Below are positions 37,708 to 46,922 of a stretch of 64,000 nucleotides of DNA, piece by piece. A program made the position numbers and the translations under genes. The stretch covers positions 62,001 through 126,000 of the forward strand of contig CAVVJO010000012.1 of the NCBI GenBank assembly GCA_963748545.1, given 5' to 3'. The stretch comes from Roseiarcus sp963748545 (lineage in GTDB: Bacteria > Pseudomonadota > Alphaproteobacteria > Rhizobiales > Beijerinckiaceae). Numbering within the stretch: the stretch's first letter is position 1; each line of letters opens with the position of its first letter. Under the pieces are notes generated by a model. It ran no database searches. It was given only the letters and a program-made list of their open reading frames with translations, and was not told where the DNA came from.

Positions 37708-38727
37708 ATGCGCGTCTACTACGACCGGGACTCCGACCTCAACCTGATCAAGGGCAAGAAGGTCGCCGTCGTTGGCTACGGCAGCCAGGGGCACGCCCAC
37801 CTGCTCAACATGCGCGACAGCGGCGTGAAGGAGATCGCGGTGGCGCTCCGGCCGGGTTCGGCCTCCGCCAAGAAGGCCGAGGCCGAGGGCCTCAAGGTCA
37901 TGGACGTGCCGAGCGCCGCCAAATGGGCGGACGTCGTGATGATGCTGACGCCTGACGAACTCCAGGCCGACATCTACAAGGCCGAACTCGCCCCGAACAT
38001 GAAGCCCGGCGCGGCGCTCATGTTCGCCCATGGCCTCAATGTCCATTTCAACCTGATCGAGCCGCGCGCCGATCTCGACGTCTTGATGGTCGCGCCGAAG
38101 GGCCCGGGTCATACGGTGCGCTCGGAATACAAGCGCGGCGGCGGCGTGCCCTGCCTCATCGCCATCCACCAGGATGCGAGCGGCAACGCCCACGACCTCG
38201 GCCTGTCGTACGCCTCCGCGATCGGCGGCGGCCGGGCCGGCGTGATCGAGACGACGTTCCGCGAAGAATGCGAAACCGATCTTTTCGGCGAGCAGGTCGT
38301 GCTCTGCGGCGGCCTGGTCGAATTGATCCGCGGCGGCTACGAAACCCTGACCGAGGCCGGCTATGCGCCGGAAATGGCTTATTTCGAGTGCCTGCACGAG
38401 GTGAAGCTGATCGTCGACCTGATCTACGAGGGCGGCATCGCCAATATGAACTACTCGATCTCCAACACCGCCGAATACGGCGAGTACGTCAGCGGTCCCA
38501 GGATCATCACGCCGGCGACCAAGGCCGAGATGAAGCGGGTGCTCGAAGACATCCAGTCGGGCCGGTTCACGCGCGACTGGATGCTGGAGAACAAGGTCAA
38601 TCAGACCTCGTTCAAGGCGACGCGCGCGAAGGCCAACGCCCATCCGATCGAGGAGGTCGGCGCGAAGCTGCGGGCCATGATGCCCTGGATCGGCAAGAAC
38701 AAGCTGGTCGACAAGGACAAGAACTGA
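37708..38727 (+). CDS. ilvC: Ketol-acid reductoisomerase (class I)
   Basis: The 339-aa protein starts MRVYYDRDSDLNLIKGKKVA and has GYGSQGHA (23-30) for NADPH, APKGPGHTVRSEY and ETDLFGEQVVLCGG, with Asp and Glu metal ligands, and EGGIANMNYSISNTAEYG. It converts acetolactate to dihydroxyisovalerate in branched-chain amino acid synthesis. GATAAGGACAC precedes the ATG. The length is typical for class I. Confidence 0.97.
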   Translation: MRVYYDRDSDLNLIKGKKVAVVGYGSQGHAHLLNMRDSGVKEIAVALRPGSASAKKAEAEGLKVMDVPSAAKWADVVMMLTPDELQADIYKAELAPNMKPGAALMFAHGLNVHFNLIEPRADLDVLMVAPKGPGHTVRSEYKRGGGVPCLIAIHQDASGNAHDLGLSYASAIGGGRAGVIETTFREECETDLFGEQVVLCGGLVELIRGGYETLTEAGYAPEMAYFECLHEVKLIVDLIYEGGIANMNYSISNTAEYGEYVSGPRIITPATKAEMKRVLEDIQSGRFTRDWMLENKVNQTSFKATRAKANAHPIEEVGAKLRAMMPWIGKNKLVDKDKN

Positions 38728-38853
38728 GCCTTCGCGATCGCGCGCTCTTCGGGCGGCCAACCGCAAATCCGGCTCCGATTTGCGCTTGCCAGCCTGACGC
38801 GCCTTTGCTACATGCCGGCCCTCGCCGAACCTGCGCGTCCGGCGCTTTTCGAT

Positions 38854-38929
38854 GGGCGCATAGCTCAGTTGGTAGAGCAGCTAACTCTTAATCAGCGGGT
38901 CCAAGGTTCGAGCCCTTGTGCGCCCACCA
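38854..38929 (+). tRNA. tRNA-Lys (anticodon CTT)
   Basis: The 76-nt gene folds as a cloverleaf: GGGCGCA acceptor, GCTC...GAGC D arm, GCTAA-CTCTTAA-TCAGC anticodon arm with CTT, CAAGG TTCGAGC CCTTG T arm, and TGCGCCC A with an encoded CCA. It lies about 125 bp after ilvC. Confidence 0.96.
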
Positions 38930-39184
38930 TCGAAACCGACGCATTTTCAGACCTATGCGGGGAAACCTGACCGCGCGGCTCAGTCAGTCGTCGGTTCCAT
39001 TTTCCTGTCGGTTTCCAGTTCCTGTTCCCTTTTCGAGCTCACGCATGGCATTCTGGCCAAGCGCGTTGGCGCGGCTGAGATAGGGAACGGCCGAATAAGA
39101 CTTCAACGCCGCGGCGCTTGGCTCCGACACCGCCTGCGAGCGGCTGCGCGCCGCGCTTGCCTGCGGGAGGGCGAGCAGATGGCT

Positions 39185-39502
39185 TTACGGCGGGCCGTTC
39201 AATTCGAGCGTGGTGGATACCGAACGCACGTCGCAATGCGGATCGATCATGACGTCGACGTAATAGTCTCCACCGCCGAAAACCTTGGCGTCGACACGCA
39301 GGTGGTGAGGCCCGATATCGACGGGGTCGCCCCAAATCTGCGTTTGCCCCAACGCGGTCTGTCCCATCGCTCTGAGCGCGGCTGCATTGACCTTGGCGAC
39401 GCAGGCGGGCGGCGGGGGTTCAGCGGTCGCGCAGCTCGGCGCCGTCGCGGCCAGAACGGCCCAGACAAGGGTAACGCACGGCGGGTTGATGAGAGCCTTC
39501 AT
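39185..39502 (-). CDS. Small secreted protein of unknown function
   Basis: From ATG 39502 a 105-aa protein has a signal peptide (MKALINPPCVTLVWAVLAATA) and a mature part with three Cys (CATA, CVAK, PHCDVR) and a beta-rich pattern (GDYYVDVMIDPHCDVRSVST). No family was recognised and no strong ribosome-binding site is seen, so the call is tentative. Confidence 0.55.
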   Translation of the reverse strand: MKALINPPCVTLVWAVLAATAPSCATAEPPPPACVAKVNAAALRAMGQTALGQTQIWGDPVDIGPHHLRVDAKVFGGGDYYVDVMIDPHCDVRSVSTTLELNGPP

Positions 39503-39722
39503 CGACAAAGTCGATCGGCGACGCCGGATCGCAGCGTCGGATCGTGAGGACTGGGCTCGGTCGCGCCGCGCGAGGCGGCTGTGCCGGCGAGCCCGGCTGG
39601 CCGGGACGGGACCGGCCGCACGCGCTTTCTCGGATGCCTCGCGATCATGCAAGCGCTTATCCCAAAAGCCGTCTGTCGACGCGGCGCATGCATTTCGTCG
39701 TCGGCGTGAAATCCCGCCGCCG

Positions 39723-40040
39723 TCACTCCTTGTTGTCGATGCAGCCAAAGTTGCAGTGGTCGTTGCCGCGGCTCAACCCGTCCGTGTAGTTTTCTTCTTG
39801 GTCGCTAGAGGGCGTAGCGGGCGCGGCGGCCGGGAACAACGACCAGGTCTTCGGCGCGGCGGGCGGCGCGACCTGAGCCGTCGCGGTTTCATTGACCGCC
39901 TGCCGGGAGACGTAATGGTGCGTGTGACGATAGACGCGATGGTGGTGAACCGGGGCAGCCGGCGCGTCCATCTCCGACGCAAAGGCCGGAATCGCAAGGA
40001 AGGTCGCGAGTCCAAGCCCGATAAGCGTTGCCTTTTTCAT
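39723..40040 (-). CDS. Small secreted His-rich protein of unknown function
   Basis: The 105-aa protein has a clear signal peptide (MKKATLIGLGLATFLAIPAFAS), AAGGAG upstream of the ATG, a His/Tyr-rich segment (VHHHRVYRHTHHYVSR) and a C-terminus with CNFGC. The His-rich part suggests metal binding but this is only a guess. Confidence 0.7.
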   Translation of the reverse strand: MKKATLIGLGLATFLAIPAFASEMDAPAAPVHHHRVYRHTHHYVSRQAVNETATAQVAPPAAPKTWSLFPAAAPATPSSDQEENYTDGLSRGNDHCNFGCIDNKE

Positions 40041-40310
40041 GTCCTGCTCCTTGATCTGCGATTGACCGTGGAAAGACCGGCGGCAGACATCGACGTTGCT
40101 CGACTTGTAAGCGCGGCAGCGCTGAAATCGCCCCGCAAGGCGACTTGGGTCGTCAGCAAAGACGTCGCTGAATTTAAGTTTACTTGGCGCCGAGCACGCC
40201 GATCTTTACTTCTCGAATATGCTCGGGAAGCTCTCAACGACCATTTGTAACAGACGTTATTGACTCGATAAATTAAATTGCAAGTTTATAAATCGTATTT
40301 TATAAAGCGA

Positions 40311-40784
40311 TTACTTTTCTCTTGATCCTTCGACTTGATCCAGGCCGGGCGGGCTGCTCGGGACGGCGTCTATTGCTCCGGGGCGGCGCTCGCGCGGCGA
40401 ACCCTCCGCGCAAAAATCGGTGTCGAGCGTTGCAGGCCAAAAGCCGCGCGGGCCGGGCTCGCGAACAGGGCGAGGCGCATGGCGGGTGCAATGGCCGGCC
40501 TGGGTCCACCATGCCCGGGGCATGTCTCCCCGACTGACCGGATTGAGACCGTGTTCCGGCCGCCGCCAGTGTGCGCAAACCGCGCAATGGCAGCCGATCG
40601 AGAGGCGGGCTGCGGCAGCCCCTTCGGCGCAACCGTCGAGTCGGTGGGTCAGCGGCCAATGCGCCACCGTTTCGGGTTGGCTCGTCGCGTGCGGCGCCCA
40701 ACGACAACAGAGGCCGTCGTTGTCGCGAAGCTTGCGCCAGAAGGCGCAGGCGCCGCAATTCTCGGGGCGGATCGCGTCGGTCAT
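40311..40784 (-). CDS. Cysteine-rich protein with a duplicated C-x2-C-x2-W domain
   Basis: The 157-aa protein has two copies of one layout. Copy 1: CGACAFWRK, then CCRWAPH, then HWPLTHRLDGCAEG. Copy 2: CAVCAHWRR, then CTRHAPR, then FWPATLDTDFCAEG. Each copy carries four Cys, suggesting a zinc or iron-sulfur site. Its ATG overlaps the stop of the efflux outer-membrane gene (40781-40784), so it is translationally coupled to the RND operon. No known function was recognised; a metal or redox sensing role is a guess. Confidence 0.7.
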   Translation of the reverse strand: MTDAIRPENCGACAFWRKLRDNDGLCCRWAPHATSQPETVAHWPLTHRLDGCAEGAAAARLSIGCHCAVCAHWRRPEHGLNPVSRGDMPRAWWTQAGHCTRHAPRPVREPGPRGFWPATLDTDFCAEGSPRERRPGAIDAVPSSPPGLDQVEGSREK

Positions 40785-42250
40785 AGCCTGCCTTGTGTCG
40801 CCTCCTTGACCATCTGGACCGGCGCCGGCGTGATATCGATGGTCCTTGGCGGATAAGAAAGGGGCGCCGACCAACCCCCGCCAAGGGCGAGCATCAGGCC
40901 CACTTCGGCTTCCAGTTCGCGGGTATGAAGCGCGATCGTCAGGCGTTCCGCCTCGAGCGCCGTGCTCTGCGCCGTGACGACGTCGAGATAGGACGCGGCG
41001 CCGTCGCGATAGAGCGTCAAAGACAGGTCCGCCGCTTGGCGGGCCGCCGTCGCAGCGGTCGAGCTCTGCCGCCATTCCGCCGCGAGCCAGCGCAGCGCGC
41101 TCAACTGATCCTGAACATCCCTGACGGCGCCAAGGACCGTTGCGCGATAGTTCTCGGCGGCTTCGGTGAACCCGGCCTTTGCGACCTCGAGTTCCGCCTG
41201 CCGCAACCCCGCATCAAACAATGGCAGGTCGACCGAGGGTCCGATGGCCCCCAATGTGTTTCCGGGGTTGAACAGCCGGAAGCCGGTGTCCTGCGTTCCC
41301 CCGATCGCCATCAACGTAAACCGTGGAAAGAAATTTGCGCGCGCCACCCCAACGCCGTAGCCCGCGGCGGCGGTCGCTCGTTCGGCTTCGGCGACGTCGG
41401 GGCGCCGTCTCAAAACGTCCGCCGGAACGGCGTGCGGCCGCGCGGGCAGTGGCAAAGGTCGAGCCGAGCGTGAAACCGAAAAGGACGCCGCCGACCTCCC
41501 GACCAGCGCCGCAATCGCATCCTCGAGCGCTGTCCGCCGAAGCGCGAGATCCGAGGCGGCCGCTTCGGCGCTGCTGAGTTGAGTCTGCGCCCGGTCGACG
41601 TCCACCGGCGATGCAATCTGCGCCGCAAGCCGCGTCTTTGTGAGGTCGAGCGCGGAACGATAGATGGCGATCGTGTCCGAGAGAAGCTTCGCCTCGTCGT
41701 CGAGGCCGCGCAGATCGATGTAGGCGCGCGCAAGCTCCGCATGCAGTTCGAGCCGCGCCTGATCGAGCGCGTCCGTAGCCGCCTCGGCGGTTGCGTTGGC
41801 GGAGGCCGCGATATCGCGCACCCGTCCCCAGAGATCCACCTCGTAGGACGCTTGGGCGCCGATCAGGTTGTCGCCGTAATAGGTCGGCTGGTCGAAGGAG
41901 CGGAGCGGCCGGTTATTGGATTGCTTGTTCGCGGTGACATGACCGACCGCGTCAGCATGCGGAAGCAGCCCCGCCAGGGCCGCTTGGGCGCGCGCCTGTT
42001 CGGCGACATTCGAGGCGATCGCGGCGGCGAGCGTGGGATTGGCGGCGTCGACCTGCGCCTGAAGATCGTTGAGCGTCGAATCGTTGAAGGCCCGCCACCA
42101 CTCTTCGTTAGCGGGAAGCTCCGCGCCCTCGGCGGTCGCGTCCTTGAACTTCGCCGAAAGGGGCGGCGTGGAGAGGGCATAGCGCGGCGCAAAGTCGCAA
42201 CCGCCGAGCGCGAGCGCGATCGACGCCGTCAACCAGATTTGGACATTCAT
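40781..42250 (-). CDS. RND efflux outer-membrane channel (NodT/OprM-type lipoprotein)
   Basis: The 489-aa protein has a lipoprotein signal ending ALGGCDFAPRY and the OMF repeat structure (EEWWRAFNDSTLNDLQAQVDAANPTL, ANFFPRFTLMAIGGTQ, ASYLDVVTAQSTALEAER). It forms the TolC-like exit duct. Its start overlaps the adaptor stop (ATGA, 42247-42250). Confidence 0.93.
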   Translation of the reverse strand: MNVQIWLTASIALALGGCDFAPRYALSTPPLSAKFKDATAEGAELPANEEWWRAFNDSTLNDLQAQVDAANPTLAAAIASNVAEQARAQAALAGLLPHADAVGHVTANKQSNNRPLRSFDQPTYYGDNLIGAQASYEVDLWGRVRDIAASANATAEAATDALDQARLELHAELARAYIDLRGLDDEAKLLSDTIAIYRSALDLTKTRLAAQIASPVDVDRAQTQLSSAEAAASDLALRRTALEDAIAALVGRSAASFSVSRSARPLPLPARPHAVPADVLRRRPDVAEAERATAAAGYGVGVARANFFPRFTLMAIGGTQDTGFRLFNPGNTLGAIGPSVDLPLFDAGLRQAELEVAKAGFTEAAENYRATVLGAVRDVQDQLSALRWLAAEWRQSSTAATAARQAADLSLTLYRDGAASYLDVVTAQSTALEAERLTIALHTRELEAEVGLMLALGGGWSAPLSYPPRTIDITPAPVQMVKEATQGRL

Positions 42251-43572
42251 TCCCCCCTGCCCCGCTCCGAAGCGGCGAGGGCGTCGCGGACGGGCTGCCC
42301 TTGGGCGCTCTTCGGTCCCGCCGTCGACCCTGACTTCTCCGTCTCGGCGTTCATGATCCGGACCTCTTCGCCGTCGTTGATCGCGTCGGGCGGGTTGGTG
42401 ACGATCCGCTCATCCTTACTCAATCCGTTCGTGATTTCGACGTCCGTGCCCAGGTCCCGGGCAATCTGCACTTTCTTGAGATTGACGCGGTTGTCCGGGC
42501 CCAGAACGCCGACCTGGATCGCATTGTCGCGATAGATCAGCGCGCTCGCCGGAACCAGAACGGCATGCGCATCTGGCGGGATCTGGAAATGCACGCGGGT
42601 AAAGGCGCCGGGGAAGAGAGCGCCATCCGTGTTGTCGGCGAGAAGTTCGACCAGAAGGGTGCGGGACTTCTGGTCGATGCCATGCGAGGTCGTCTCGATC
42701 TTCGCGTCAAACTTCCGGTCAGGATATTCAGGAAGATCGAGCGTCGCCGTCATGCCGTCCTTCATCTCGGCGGCATAGGTCTCGGGGACAGGCACGTAGA
42801 TGCGCATCTGGTGGACGTCGGCGACGGCGAACAGCTGGGCTCCGCCGTCGGCTCTGACGAGCGAGCCCACGTCGATGTCGCGCGCGGTGACGACCCCGTC
42901 GAACGGGGCGACGATGTCGGCGAACGCCTTCTGCGCCTTGAGACGATCGACGCCGGCCTGGGCCGCGTCCGCCTCCGCCGCTTGCGCTCGGGCGTCGGCG
43001 GTCTTTTCGTCGGCCGTCTGCTGCGACACCGCTGCGGACTCGCGCAACGAGTTCCACCGCTGCGCCGTCACTTTGGCCAGCGCGAGATTCGCCTTGGCTT
43101 TGTTCAGTTCGCTTTCGGCGACCGCGATGCTCTGATCGAGCTCCGGCGTTTCGATCACGGCGAGCACGTCCCCCTTCCGGACCCTGGCGCCGATGTCCTT
43201 GCGCCATTCTTTCACGTAGCCGCTGACCTGGGCGTGAATCCCCGCCGTGTAAAAGGCCTCGACGTTTCCCGGAAGCACGAGCTCGCGGGCTTCGCCGCCA
43301 TGTCTTGGCGTAGCCAGCGCGACGGTCGGGACCGCCTGTTCCTGAGTCCACTTGGCGAGCGACTCGTTGTCCTTGCGCCGCCCTAAGACCCCTGTGCCTG
43401 CGACCGCGATCGCCACGAGGAAGAGCAGCAGGACCGCTCGCCCGACCTTGACCCGGCGCGGCGGCTCGGAGTCCGTTCGGGGCCCGGAAGACTTCGTGGA
43501 GCCAGCGTCGGGCGACGGCTTTTCGGCCCTGACAGAGTTGGGGCCCGACTCGGCTGAATGCTCATCAGTCAT
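42247..43572 (-). CDS. RND efflux periplasmic adaptor (membrane fusion protein)
   Basis: The 441-aa protein has one N-terminal helix (VGRAVLLLFLVAIAVAGTGVLG), a lipoyl/hairpin region (GYVKEWRKDIGARVRKGDVLAVIETPELDQ), an alpha-helical coil (AESELNKAKANLALAKVTAQRW) and beta-barrel/MP domains. It links pump and outer-membrane channel. The ATG overlaps the pump gene's stop (43569-43572). Confidence 0.94.
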   Translation of the reverse strand: MTDEHSAESGPNSVRAEKPSPDAGSTKSSGPRTDSEPPRRVKVGRAVLLLFLVAIAVAGTGVLGRRKDNESLAKWTQEQAVPTVALATPRHGGEARELVLPGNVEAFYTAGIHAQVSGYVKEWRKDIGARVRKGDVLAVIETPELDQSIAVAESELNKAKANLALAKVTAQRWNSLRESAAVSQQTADEKTADARAQAAEADAAQAGVDRLKAQKAFADIVAPFDGVVTARDIDVGSLVRADGGAQLFAVADVHQMRIYVPVPETYAAEMKDGMTATLDLPEYPDRKFDAKIETTSHGIDQKSRTLLVELLADNTDGALFPGAFTRVHFQIPPDAHAVLVPASALIYRDNAIQVGVLGPDNRVNLKKVQIARDLGTDVEITNGLSKDERIVTNPPDAINDGEEVRIMNAETEKSGSTAGPKSAQGQPVRDALAASERGRGE

Positions 43573-46500
43573 GTCGGGGACGCCTCAGCATGGAAATTGG
43601 GAGCGGCCTCGCCGGCCTCTCTTGGCCTCCGCTCGTGAACGAGCCGGAACACAGCCGGCACGAACAGCAAGGTCGCAACCGTCGCGAACACGAGACCGCC
43701 GATCACGGCGCGCCCGAGCGGCGCATTGAGCTCGGAGCTGAGCGCCATCGGCATCATGCCGATGATCATCGCGAGCGCGGTCATCAGCACGGGGCGGAAG
43801 CGGGTGAAGCCGGCGTCAATCGCGGCGGTCGTGGCGTCCGCGCCTTCGGCGAGGCGCTCGCGCGCGAAGCTGACGATGAGAATGCTGTTCGCGGTCGCGA
43901 CGCCCATGCACATGATCGCCCCCGTCAGCGCCGGGACCGACAGCGTCGTCCGGGTGATGAACAACATCCACACGATGCCCGCGAGCGCCGTCGGCAGCGC
44001 GCTGACGATGACGAACGGATCGATCCAAGACTGAAAATTGACGACGATGAGCAGGTAGATGAGCACGATCGCCAGCGCGATGCCGATGAAGAGCTGGTCG
44101 TAGGCGGAGGTCATCGTCTGCGTCGCCCCCCGGATCACCACGGTCGAGCCCTTCGGAGCGTCCTTTTGCGTGTCGTCCAAAATCTTCTGGATGTCGGCGG
44201 ATACGGCGCCGAGGTCGCGCTCGTTGTTGGTCGCGAAAATATCGACGACCGGCCGCACCGCGTAGTGGGACACGACCGCGTCGCTGGCGCCGCGCTTGAT
44301 CGAGGCGACGCCCCCAAGAATTTGCTTCTCCGAGCCCGCCGACGCCGGAATGTTCTCGAGCGTCGAGAGCGAGTTCTCCCAGTATTGCGGGGTCTGGGCG
44401 ACGATCGGATAGGACACGCCGTTCTTCGGGTTGAGCCAGAACGTGGGCGCCGACTGGATGCTGCCCGCGAGCGCGTCCTGCAGATTCTCGGCCACATCCC
44501 GTTCGTTGACCCCGACCAGTTGCGCGCGGGTCCGGTCCACGTCGACATTGAAGGTCGGCGCATTGAAAGCCTGCTGGATGCGCGCGTCCGCCACGCCCGT
44601 GACCAGCTTGATCTTTGCGAGCGCCTTATCGGCATAGGCGCGGTTTGCTTCGAGGTTGGGGCCGACGACTTGAACGTCGATCGGCGCCGGCAGGCCGAAA
44701 TTGAGGATCTGGGTCACGATGTCCGCGGGCAGAAACGCAAAGTTCGTTCCGGGAAACCTGCGGGGAAGGCTTTCCCGCATCGCCTTCACGTAATCGGGCG
44801 CGTCGGCCTCGCGGCCGTCCGCGAGCGTCACGAGAATGTCGGCGTCCGACGCGCCGATCGTGCCGGTGTTGGAATACGCCATGTTGATGCCGCTGATCGG
44901 CAGCCCGATGTTATCGACGATTGTCTTCAGGGCGTCCGGCGGAATAATCGAGCGGATCGCCTGTTCGATCTGGTCGACCTCAAACGCTGTGTCTTCAATT
45001 CTCGTCCCCGTGGGCGCGCGCACGTGCAGCGCGATCTGGGCGCTCTCGATCGGCGGGAAGAAATTGCGCCCGAGATAGGGCACAAGCGCGAACGAAGCGA
45101 AGACTGCGATCAAAAAGCCGGCGATGAACAGTCTGCGCGCCGCGAGCGCAGTCAGGAGAAGCCGGCGGTAGAAGGCGCGCGCGGATTCGAACCGGCGCTC
45201 GAATCCGCGCTGAAACATCTTGAAGGGATTGCGGGTGGGCGGCTCCGGCGAGTTGTGGTCGTGCACGATCTGGTGAGCGAGGAGAAAGCGGGCCATCGTG
45301 TTCACCAGCGTGCGGGATAGCACGTAGGAGCCGAGCAGCGCGAACACCACCGCCTTGGCCATCGGCCGGAACAAGAACCCCGCGACTCCGCCAAGCGTGA
45401 ACATCGGAACGAACACGATGCAGATGCACAGCAGCGACACGGTCGCGGGGACGACGATCTGCCTCGCCCCGTCCATGATCGCGCTCTCGATGTCCTTGCC
45501 CTGTTCCAGGTGATAGTTGATGTTCTCGATGGTGACCGTGGCGTCGTCGACCAGGATGCCGACTGCCAGCGCCAAGCCGCCGAGCGTCATGACGTTGATC
45601 GTCTCGCCGGTCGCCGCCAGCAGGATCACGGAAGTCAGGATCGCCAGCGGGATCGAGACCGTGATGATCAAGGTCGAACGCCAGCTGCCGAGAAAGATGA
45701 GGATCATCAATCCGGTCAGCGCCGCGGCCGTGACGCCTTCGAAAAGGACCGAAGAGACTGCCGATTTGACGAAGGTCGACTGATCGCCGACCGCTTCAAG
45801 GCGAACGCCGGGCGGAAGCGTCTCGCGCAGTTTCGGCAGCAGCGCCTTGACGCCCGCGATGACGTCGAGGGTCGAAGCCGAGCCCGACTTCAGGATCGTC
45901 ATCAGGACCGCGTTAGCGCCGTCGACGCGCACCATGTTGGTTTGCGGCGGCGAGCCGGCGTGCACGAAGGCGACGTCGTGGATGTAAACCGGAGCGCCGT
46001 TGACGTCGCGGATCGGGAGATCATTAAGCTCGGAGATCTCTTTGGGCGAGTTGTTCAGATTGACGATGTACTCGAACGAGCCGACCTTCTCGGTCCCGAC
46101 TGGCGTGATGAGATTCTGCCGCGCAATCGCTCCCACGACATCCGACGAGGAAAGGCCGTAGGCCTGCAGCTTGTCCTGGTTGAGGTCGACCTGAACCTGC
46201 AAAACCTTGCCGCCGTAGGGCGACGGCACGGCGGCCCCCTCAACGGTCGCCAGTTGCGGACGGATGAAGTTCTGCCCTGCGTCAAAAATCTGGGCCTGCG
46301 ACAGAGAATTGCTGGAGAGCGCCAATTGCAAAATCGGCACGCTGGAGGCGTTGAAACTCAACACATAGGGAGGCGTGATGCCCGGCGGCAGAAGCTTGAG
46401 AACGGTCTGCGACGCCGCCGTGATCTGGGCCAGGGCGGCGTTGATGTTCACGTTCGGCTGGAAGTAGACCTTTACAACGCCGTAGCCAGCCAGCGACTGC

Positions 46501-46796
46501 GACTCGATATGCTCGATATCGTTGACCTGAGCGCTGAGCGTGCGTTCATAGTAATAGATGACGCGTCCTGACATGTCGTCAGGGGGAAGACCGTTGTAGG
46601 TCCACACCACCGCGACAACGGGAATGCCGATATTTGGAAAAATGTCCGTCGGAGTTCGCACGGCCGCCGCGACGCCGAAGATGACGATCAGCATCGCCAT
46701 GACGACGAACGTATACGGCTTGCTGAGCGCTATACGGACGATTGCGAGCATGGGACTCTTCGGCGACGATTGGGTTCGAGTATTCGACGACTTCAT
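43569..46796 (-). CDS. RND family efflux permease (AcrB/MdtB-like)
   Basis: The 1,075-aa pump has twelve helices in two repeats. The family block GILVDDATVTIENINYHLEQG in TM4 carries the two Asp for proton relay, and GAIMCMGVATANSILIVSFAR is the second-half equivalent. It begins KPYTFVVMAMLIVIFGVAA and TPTDIFPNIGIPVVAVVW. It exports drugs or other small molecules using the proton gradient; the residues do not show the heavy-metal CusA pattern. It leads the pump-adaptor-channel-Cys-rich operon. Confidence 0.95.
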   Translation of the reverse strand: MKSSNTRTQSSPKSPMLAIVRIALSKPYTFVVMAMLIVIFGVAAAVRTPTDIFPNIGIPVVAVVWTYNGLPPDDMSGRVIYYYERTLSAQVNDIEHIESQSLAGYGVVKVYFQPNVNINAALAQITAASQTVLKLLPPGITPPYVLSFNASSVPILQLALSSNSLSQAQIFDAGQNFIRPQLATVEGAAVPSPYGGKVLQVQVDLNQDKLQAYGLSSSDVVGAIARQNLITPVGTEKVGSFEYIVNLNNSPKEISELNDLPIRDVNGAPVYIHDVAFVHAGSPPQTNMVRVDGANAVLMTILKSGSASTLDVIAGVKALLPKLRETLPPGVRLEAVGDQSTFVKSAVSSVLFEGVTAAALTGLMILIFLGSWRSTLIITVSIPLAILTSVILLAATGETINVMTLGGLALAVGILVDDATVTIENINYHLEQGKDIESAIMDGARQIVVPATVSLLCICIVFVPMFTLGGVAGFLFRPMAKAVVFALLGSYVLSRTLVNTMARFLLAHQIVHDHNSPEPPTRNPFKMFQRGFERRFESARAFYRRLLLTALAARRLFIAGFLIAVFASFALVPYLGRNFFPPIESAQIALHVRAPTGTRIEDTAFEVDQIEQAIRSIIPPDALKTIVDNIGLPISGINMAYSNTGTIGASDADILVTLADGREADAPDYVKAMRESLPRRFPGTNFAFLPADIVTQILNFGLPAPIDVQVVGPNLEANRAYADKALAKIKLVTGVADARIQQAFNAPTFNVDVDRTRAQLVGVNERDVAENLQDALAGSIQSAPTFWLNPKNGVSYPIVAQTPQYWENSLSTLENIPASAGSEKQILGGVASIKRGASDAVVSHYAVRPVVDIFATNNERDLGAVSADIQKILDDTQKDAPKGSTVVIRGATQTMTSAYDQLFIGIALAIVLIYLLIVVNFQSWIDPFVIVSALPTALAGIVWMLFITRTTLSVPALTGAIMCMGVATANSILIVSFARERLAEGADATTAAIDAGFTRFRPVLMTALAMIIGMMPMALSSELNAPLGRAVIGGLVFATVATLLFVPAVFRLVHERRPREAGEAAPNFHAEASPT

Positions 46797-46922
46797 AACG
46801 GAGCCGTTCGGCCTGGGCCGCCGACATCATGCCAACACGCGTTACTTAACCTCCGCCAAACACGAAAACCACTAAATTTTGTTTGATAATTAGGCCCCAT
46901 ACGCCTTCGTTTTACTTACTAA

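Noticed and set aside
38930..39184. Possible genomic island at tRNA-Lys(CTT)
   Set aside because: No second copy of the tRNA 3' end was found downstream and there is no integrase.
43590..45320. Open frame on the + strand opposite the RND pump
   Set aside because: Shadow; composition dominated by Arg, Asp and His, no motif.
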